NCBI GenBank assembly: GCA_048213135.1
Contig: PS015103.1
Coordinates: forward strand, 57,856-120,562
DNA length: 62,707 bases
Source: Reclinomonas americana ATCC 50394
Lineage: Eukaryota; Jakobida; Jakobea; Jakobida
Direction of reading: 5' to 3'
This document shows, piece by piece, positions 55,683 to 62,707 of this stretch; within the stretch, counting starts at the first letter, position 1, and each line of letters starts with the position of its first letter. The translations under genes were made by a program, and so were the position numbers. The notes under the pieces were generated by a model. That model was given only the letters and a program-made list of their open reading frames with translations, was not told where the DNA came from and ran no database searches.

Positions 55683-57884
55683 ATGAATCGCGCACATGGA
55701 GCCCACGATGACGAAGACGACGACGACATGCCCGCCACCTCCACCTCAACAACAACAACAACGACAGCACCACCACCACCGCCACCACCACCACCGCCTG
55801 CTCCTCGATCCGTGCCGGCACATGCAAGACGAATGATGGAGGACGAGGCCTCAGCGTCGTCGTCGTACTCCTCTTCCTCCTCCTCCTCTTCGTCTTCCTC
55901 CTCGTCATTATCGCGACCGCGCGCCCGTATCGCCGATGTCAATGCGACCGCCACCGCCCTGCTCATGGTTCCGCAAGGTCAACGTGCTACGGGGACAACC
56001 ACCGGGCGTCGTGGTGTGGTGGGCCTGGCACGACTGGAAATGCTGCCGCCGGAGGAGTGTTCGCCGGAGCTGTGTGCACTGCTGGTGCATGCCGCGCGGC
56101 ACGTGCGAGTGCGCTTCCGTCCTAGCACCGAGCGTAACAAGCCCGCCAGTGGCTCGTCGTCCACCTCCACCTCCACCACAACGACCACCACCACCACAAC
56201 GACCACCACCACGGCAGCGAACCTTGTATCGCCTATCACCACTGCTGCTGCGCCTCCTCCAGATGACAACGGCGGCGGCGACGAGTACAACGGCGCGTCT
56301 AGGTCAGATGCAGGCGTCACGTGCAGCGAGGTCATTGTGCTGCATCCGGCCTTCACTGCGGAAGCCGCTCCGAAACGAGGTGCCGTCCGCACGGCCAAGC
56401 GCCTAGTCGTCGGCGCTCTCCGCACCATGGTCAACGACTTTATCCGAGCACACACCACCGAGTTGCGTTGGCCATTGGGGAGGAGGAGGAGGAGACTGCA
56501 TCGATACTGCGCATGCTGCTAACAAACTCCGTTTGTTTTTCTTGTGTCTGTTTCTGTGTGCAGGATTCCAGAGTTGCAAAAAGTTGCGTAAGCGTCGGTG
56601 GCGGCGACGGCGGAAGTGTTACATGTGAAGTATCATCGTTGTGTGCGCGCGTGCTTGCGTGCGCGGTCTGTGGTTTCTTCTTGTGCGTTCAGTCGGTGTG
56701 AGATACAGTGTCCCTTGCCGGTATTCCTGCCGAAACTGTGACGCAACACTCACTCTTGGTGTGTGTCCCCTACAGACCTCGCTCGTGTGGAAGACGTTTC
56801 TGCAACACGCCAGTATCCTCGACACGAAGCGTTTCTACGATGCACTCGACTGGGAGGGTGAGCTCAGTTGGCAGTGCGCGTGCGGTTTCATTCCCTCTCC
56901 TCACTGACTCGTCTTCCCTCGACAGGAGACGGAGTCACTGTGGTGTTCTCCACATCGCCACTCGGCCAGCAGCTGATGGAGCTCTCGCGACAGCTCGACT
57001 CGATCGACATGTGCATCACCACTCCGCACACGGTGACCATCACCACAGCCACTGGCGGACGAGCGCAGACTCCCACCACCACCGTCACCATCACCACCAC
57101 CACAACAACAACAACGGCGGCGGCGGCAACGATGGACGAGCACATGTCGGGCGCCTCGTCCGCCTCTGGTAGTCGCCGCAGCTCGCCACGGGCGCGGCAG
57201 AGCAAGCGCGGAGTGCGCGGACGACGCATGCAACCGTCGCCCAACACCTATCTGGACCTGGAGGCGTACGATGTGCATCAGCAGGCCGGCGACGAGGACT
57301 CGGAGGCCTCGTCGGTCTCTCGCGCCTCGTCGTCCTCTCGCTCCATGCTGCTCACCGACGACGTCGACGAGGACCACGACATGATGCCGCCCTCTGTCGA
57401 GTCCCTCTCACGTCGTTCTTCGCTCTCCTCGCCACCTCCCGCGCACCACGCCGCTCCATTGCCATCACCACTGCCAGCGGCCATTGACTCGCCGCCATCG
57501 GCCATGGATCGCGACGAGGAGGCCGCGCACATACAACGCACGCTCACCCTCGCCGCCATGGCTGCCAGCGCGTGGAATGCCTCCTCGCGTCGCCTCTCGC
57601 CTCGAGCTGCCACCTCACCGCTGCGAGCGGGGGCAGCACGAACGACTGCCATACCTCCTCAACCGCCACCACCACCACCACCGCTACCACTTCCAGTGGT
57701 GACGCCAGCAGTTCCGCGCACTCCCACGCCCGTGGAGGCCTCGTTTGAGTACATGCTGAGCGAGACGCAGCGGTTGTGGGCGCGACAGCAGTTGCTGGCG
57801 CAGCAACAGCAGCAAGGAGGAGGAGGGGGAAGTGCGAGCCCGAGTGCGAGGAGTGACACCACGCCTCCTCCTCCTCCCAAGTAG
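55683..57884 (+). CDS. Unrecognised 612-aa protein with low-complexity regions
   Basis: Exons 55683-56461, 56565-56583 (19 nt), 56776-56857 and 56926-57884 sum to 1839 nt, 613 codons with TAG. The start MNRAHGAHDDEDDDDM follows in-frame stops. Poly-Pro, poly-Ser and poly-Thr tracts alternate with three ordered blocks. One is a helical block with LARLEMLPPEECSPELCALL and HVRVRFRP. The second is VIVLHPAF and GALRTMVNDFIRAHTTE. The third is SLVWKTFLQHASILDTKRFY then ALDWEGDGVTVVFSTSPLGQ. A long acidic/Ser disordered region and a Pro-rich tail ending TPPPPPK follow. No family is recognised. Both of the first two donors are GTTGCG. It may be a separate gene or the 3' part of the preceding membrane gene. 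Confidence 0.65.
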
Positions 57885-60508
57885 ACCGTGTGTTGTAGAG
57901 CAGTTTTTTTTATTCATCTCCTCTTGCATCATAATCCTTCTCTCTCTCTGTGTGCGCTTTGCCTCTCTCTCTCTTTAATGCCCTCTCTCTTTCCTTACAA
58001 TGGTAGTTTGAATAATGGTGTTTGCGTTTCCCTGTGGTCAAGACGAGAGAGCGAGAGAGAGAGAGTGCGTTTGCTCACTCGTGAGAAACGAGAGACCGAG
58101 TGTCACACAGCGCGGAGTGTGAGAGTGCGTAATAAATGAGCTTGAGGAGCTGACAGTCAGAGTGTGTGGAGGGGGCAGGTGTGCGTGTGTGAAGGGAGAG
58201 TGGGTGGGAGGAAGAACGGTGAGAGTGGAGGAAGTAACGAACTTGAAGAATCTGCGGCGATCACTGCGGGACATGTACAGGTGGATGTCCTTTGCCGAGC
58301 GACACACTGCATGCAGTGCAACAGTGAGGTGAAGCGCAGCACGTGCACGCGGTTGGGTGGTGGCGATGATGATTTGAAATTGCTGGATTCGGAGGTGCAA
58401 TATTGCAGTTTACGTTTGGTGATGTGATGCGTGTTGGATCGCAGTGGAGAGAGGGAGAGAGAGAGAGAGAGAGGAGGGAGGTGTGGGTGAGCAGCATGTT
58501 GAGATTCTTCTGCGACATGAGGCGCTAGTATACGATGAATGCGGAATTCGAAAATGTAATCATGAAACTGGCTTCGATTTTTGAATACCAGAACGGCGTG
58601 TGTGATCGTCTCTTCGTCTACGACTTCAGAGAGACCCACTGATCGCCACAGGAAAGGACCGATCAGGTGGCTTGCTCGCCGAAGAAAGGAAGCCAACAGA
58701 AGCGAACCGATAAGGAGAGGACGGGTGTCCTCGACTTGGTGTTCGCTTCTCTCCTCTCTCCCAGCGTTCATGGTTGTCGATGAGGGAGAAGCAGTGCAGA
58801 ATCAGAATCAACATGCTGCTGCCGAGGCCACAGACAACCCAGGCAGCCGCGTGTTCGGGAGAGAATTCGAACAATCCGTGTCGTTTTCCATGTTGGTGAA
58901 TGCATCGAGAGGTGAACGAACGCAGAGAACCCATCTGCTGCTCTTCTTCCGTTGTCGGTGAATTGTGCACAAGGAGCTTGTCTCACAAGCAGTCGTCGTG
59001 CCTTGTCGAAATCAACATGCATGCAATTGCAATCCGACACTTGCAATTGCATTCCTAAACTGCCTTCTCCTGAGCATGCGTTCCCCCACTCGCCCCTCCA
59101 TCTCTGCCGCATTTTACCTTACGCGCATCTGCACTACCCTAATCATTCACCGGCTCCACACTTCCCGCGGGCGGGCCCGGCAAAAAGTCGAAATTTCATT
59201 TGTGTCCGGTCGTCGTTCGAATCGCCTCGGGCCCGCTTCCTCAAACAAATTTTTCTTCACACACTGCACGAGAGAGAAGAGAAAGCCACCACACACACTC
59301 GCGCTCTTTCACACGCGCACGCTCTCTANNNNNNNNNNNNNNNNNNNNNNNNNNNNNNNNNNNNNNNNNNNNNNNNNNNNNNNNNNNNNNNNNNNNNNNN
59401 NNNNNNNNNNNNNNNNNNNNNNNNNNNNNNNNNNNNNNNNNNNNNNNNNNNNNNNNNNNNNNNNNNNNNNNNNNNNNNNNNNNNNNNNNNNNNNNNNNNN
59501 NNNNNNNNNNNNNNNNNNNNNNNNNNNNNNNNNNNNNNNNNNNNNNNNNNNNNNNNNNNNCGATGATGTCTTACGGACCTTGTGCGGGTTGTTCCACACT
59601 CCCAGACATATCTGACAGACAAGTCGTGATGGGACCTGTGAAAAATTGATCCGAGGCGATGATTGTGAGTGACAAGTGCCGTTGTGCGCGTGTTTCGTGT
59701 CATTCTCTCACCGACTCGACGAATCGCTCAATGGCGTACCCAGCTCCGTCCTCACTCATGGTCGATGTCGACGAGAGCGTGTGTGCGAGAGAGGAGAGCA
59801 GACAGAGGAGAGAGAGAGAGAGCGGACTGCTGTTTGCTCGTACAACACTCGAAAATCAAGAGCACGCGCGCGCACGACAGTTCACGCTGCTGAGCCACAG
59901 TGACAGCNNNNNNNNNNNNNNNNNNNNNNNNNNNNNNNNNNNNNNNNNNNNNNNNNNNNNNNNNNNNNNNNNNNNNNNNNNNNNNNNNNNNNNNNNNNNN
60001 NNNNNNNNNNNNNNNNNNNNNNNNNNNNNNNNNNNNNNNNNNNNNNNNNNNNNNNNNNNNNNNNNNNNNNNNNNNNNNNNNNNNNNNNNNNNNNNNNNNN
60101 NNNNNNNNNNNNNNNNNNNNNNNNNNNNNNNNNNNNNNNNNNNNNNNNNNNNNNNNNNNNNNNNNNNNNNNNNNNNNNNNNNNNNNNNNNNNNNNNNNNN
60201 NNNNNNNNNNNNNNNNNNNNNNNNNNNNNNNNNNNNNNNNNNNNNNNNNNNNNNNNNNNNNNNNNNNNNNNNNNNNNNNNNNNNNNNNNNNNNNNNNNNN
60301 NNNNNNNNNNNNNNNNNNNNNNNNNNNNNNNNNNNNNNNNNNNNNNNNNNNNNNNNNNNNNNNNNNNNNNNNNNNNNNNNNNNNNNNNNNNNNNNNNNNN
60401 NNNNNNNNNNNNNNNNNNNNNNNNNNNNNNNNNNNNNNNNNNNNNNNNNNNNNNNNNNNNNNNNNNNNNNNNNNNNNNNNNNNNNNNNNNNNNNNNNNNN
60501 NNNNNNNN
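57885..60508. other. Intergenic and upstream region with two gaps
   Basis: Low-complexity GA/CT tracts, N gaps 59329-59560 and 59908-60508, and AATAAA near 58131 that could terminate the preceding gene. A small plus-strand ORF at 58535-58642 (MNAEFENVIMKLASIFEYQN..) has natural-looking codons but no context. The 5' part of the next gene, including most of its RING finger, probably lies in the second gap. Confidence 0.4.
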
Positions 60509-60567
60509 TACGCGACTACATAACAGCTGGCGATCGCGTGTACTCATGATCACCACGCGCCACGCAG

Positions 60568-61927
60568 CTGACATGCGAGCATGTGTTTTGCGGGGATTGC
60601 ATCCTGAAGTGGCTGGCGCAGGCGTCGACGTGCCCCGTGTGTCGCCATCGTGCGCACATGGGCAACGTGGCGCCTGTCGATCGCGTCATTGGGCAGCTCA
60701 TTGGCGATCTGCGCCTGCATTGTGGCAACTGGGAGCCGACGCGACCCGACGACGCGGCCGTGTCGTGTCCGTGGGTGGGCGAGTTGTCGGCGGTCGATGC
60801 ACACATGAATGAGTGCGGCTACGTGCGGGTGCGCTGTGATCATTGTCGGCGGGAGCACAGGCGACGGGAGGCGCGGGAGCATGCGGAGGTGTGTCATCGG
60901 CGACCGGTGCCGTGCACGTACTGTGGGGAGATGGTGCCGCGGGAGCGCATGGCGTTGCATTGCGATGCCGAGTGCACCTATCTCCACGTACAATGTCCGA
61001 ATGGGTGCGGTCGTCGCGTGAAACGCGAGGATGTCGGCGCGCACCTCGAGCAGGTGAGAAACGGGGAAGCGGATTTCATGGCGCTTTCGTGTCACGCTGA
61101 CTCTTTTTCTTGTTCTCCCAGGCCTGTCCGCTGCAAGAGGCACCGTGCGCCTACGTTGAATTCGGTTGCTCACATCGCGGTCTCCGCGTGGATCTGCCGA
61201 ACCACGAGAAGGCGGCCGCCGCGCATCACCTGCAACTCGTCACCATCAACATGAGCGAGGCGCTGCAGAACCAGGACGAAGTCATTTCGGTGCTGCGTGC
61301 TGAATTGGCGTCCAGAGACACCCAGTTGCGTGCATCCATTCTCACACTCTTCTTCTGTCATGCTTTGGGATCTCATCTCTCGCACACCGCAGGATCGATC
61401 AGCTGCGTCGCGATGTGGCCGCCATTAGCGAGCTGCTCCCGGCACTGGAGCTGGTGACGGGCCGTCGGCGCATGGTGCAGGCGTCGCCGAATAACTCGGC
61501 TGTGCTACTGGCCTCCTCCGAGTACTCTGGCAACACCGCTCCATCGGCGTCCTCGCCATCGCCTGTTCCTGCGCACACCGCCGTCCGCACCGACCGACCA
61601 CCCTCTGGCCGCTCGCTCTTTCACCCGTACAACGCGGGCCAGTCGCTAGCCGCCGCCATGTCGCTGCCGCCGCCTCCACCACCACCGCCGCCACCGCCGC
61701 CACCACTGGTTGCCGCTCCCTCGGCGGCAGCCGGGCACGCGCATTTGCATCTGCAGAACAACCACCACCACCACCACCACCATCGCTCCGATGAGCAAGA
61801 CTCTGGGTCGTCGTCGTCCGCCGTGGTGCCGCCAGCGCGGTCACCGTCGTGCCAGGCCGCCCTCCGTGAGCTGCAACAGGAGACTCGCGAGTTCACTCGA
61901 CAGATTCGCACGCACCAACAGCAGCAA

Positions 61928-61959
<32 letters not shown>

Positions 61960-62707
61960 GTCACAGCAGCAACAAGCGCCTCCTCCTTCGTCGCCGCAGT
62001 CACCGCGCCAGCGCCGACACACAGTCGCTCATGTCGATTCGGCGGCGTCGTCCTCGTCGTCGCCAAACGCACACAATGCTATTGGCGCTAGCGGCTCCTC
62101 GTCGCCACCCCCCTTCGAGGTAACGGAGAGCGTGAAACTGTGTTGGAGTGTCGACCACGGTTGCAACTTGCACTACCGCGACAATCTGCGCACGCTCTCG
62201 AACACCAACTGGCCCGGTGGCACCTCCGTGTGCACCGACCTGATCATGACGGTCGGCAATCCGGACCTGTCGCCTCTCGCCGCCGCCAGCACTGTGTTCA
62301 CCACCTTTACTGACATGCTCGACAATGCTGCTGCCGTCGGCGGCAGCAACGGTGGTGGTGGTGTCGCGTCGTCATCCTCGTCGCCGTCACCCCGTCACAC
62401 CCGTCCGTACGGGGCGCCACAGCGTGGCACCTTCTCCATGGAGGTGGGCGTGACGTCGACCGGCTTCATCTGGGGCGCCGCGATTGGTGTGGTGACATTC
62501 CATCAGTTCAGCGCGGAGGGCATGTGGTGCGGCAAGGTGCCGACCAGCTACGGCTACTGGAGCAATGGCAGCGTGTTCGCGTGCACTGGCCGCGACACGG
62601 ACGAAGACCCCACATCGTTGCCGCTGCCGGCCCTGCGCGCGTCGATCGAGGTCTCGGACGACTCGGACAGCGTCAGCGGCGTGAGTGACGACCTCGCCTC
62701 GGGCAGC
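60568..62707 (+). CDS. RING/TRAF-type zinc-finger protein with poly-Gln linker, 3' end cut by the window
   Basis: Likely E3 ubiquitin ligase or TRAF-like adaptor. Exons 60568-61053, 61122-61324 and 61393 to the window end stay in phase. The first visible exon, after CGCAG, holds the second half of a RING finger (LTCEHVFCGDCILKWL, STCPVCRHR). TRAF-type zinc fingers follow (VSCPWVGELSAVDAHMNECG, CHRRPVPCTYCGEMVPRERM, VQCPNGCGRRV, ACPLQEAPCAYVEFGCSHRG), then a coiled coil (EALQNQDEVISVLRAELASR). Next are poly-Pro, poly-His and poly-Gln tracts. The final globular part has GTFSMEVGVTSTGFIWGAAI and TSYGYWSNGSVF, which resembles a SPRY/B30.2 fold in its Tyr-Gly-Tyr-Trp strand; that call is tentative. 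The start lies in or beyond the gap 59908-60508. The intron after 61324 uses GTTGCG. Confidence 0.8.

Noticed and set aside
58535-58642. 35-codon ORF MNAEFENV..
   Set aside because: Codons look natural, but there is no splice or neighbour support; the opposite strand is also open.
1-62707. tRNA, rRNA or other RNA genes
   Set aside because: No cloverleaf with conserved A and B boxes and no rRNA core sequence was noticed by eye; a covariance-model scan would be needed to be certain.

Overview
This is nuclear DNA from a single-celled eukaryote. Genes are split into 15-950 bp exons by GT-AG introns. The introns are C/T-rich on the sense strand and the coding DNA is G/C-ending. NACHT-WD40 and RING/TRAF-type proteins together with GTGAGT/GTGCGT donors recall free-living amoebae such as Acanthamoeba, but that assignment is inference. 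There are 17 runs of N, from about 20 bp to over 900 bp, and most sit in or beside simple repeats inside introns. All gene models were built by eye from splice signals and reading phase.

Layout. 511-12383 (+): a large NACHT NTPase with pentapeptide repeats and a C-terminal WD40 region. 12541-16289 (-): a BEACH-domain protein whose C-terminus is coiled coil instead of WD40; its N-terminus is lost in gaps. 18032-20056 (-): a membrane fatty-acid/sterol hydroxylase. 20702-21826 (+): an unrecognised 330-aa protein whose 3' end is repeated in inverted orientation at 22015-22202. 22974-27307 (+): a MARF1-like NYN-RRM-RRM protein ending in a UBA domain. 27577-30832 (-): an SLC49/FLVCR-type MFS transporter. 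31250-33910: two blocks of long tandem repeats. 34084-39072 (+): a PUF60-like splicing factor with an RS domain. 39389-41037 (-): two small membrane proteins that appear to share one transcript. 41125-42937 (+): a molybdopterin-binding (FLAD1 N-terminal type) protein. 44013-48751 (+): an RCC1-repeat protein. 49709-55640 (+): a poorly resolved multi-pass membrane gene resembling the start of PIEZO. 55683-57884 (+): an unrecognised low-complexity protein. 60568 to the window end (+): a RING/TRAF-zinc-finger protein, possibly with a SPRY-like end.

Several complete models (MARF1-like, RCC1, FLAD1-like, the 330-aa gene, the 612-aa gene and the two small membrane proteins) sum exactly to a multiple of three, which supports the exon calls. 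The genes do not form an operon-like pathway. Two are RNA regulators and two are candidate signalling or immune-type proteins. The observations most worth follow-up are a recurrent non-consensus GTTGCG splice donor used in at least eight genes, the NYN-RRM-RRM-UBA and BEACH-coiled-coil architectures, and the two-ORF transcript at 39.4-41.0 kb.
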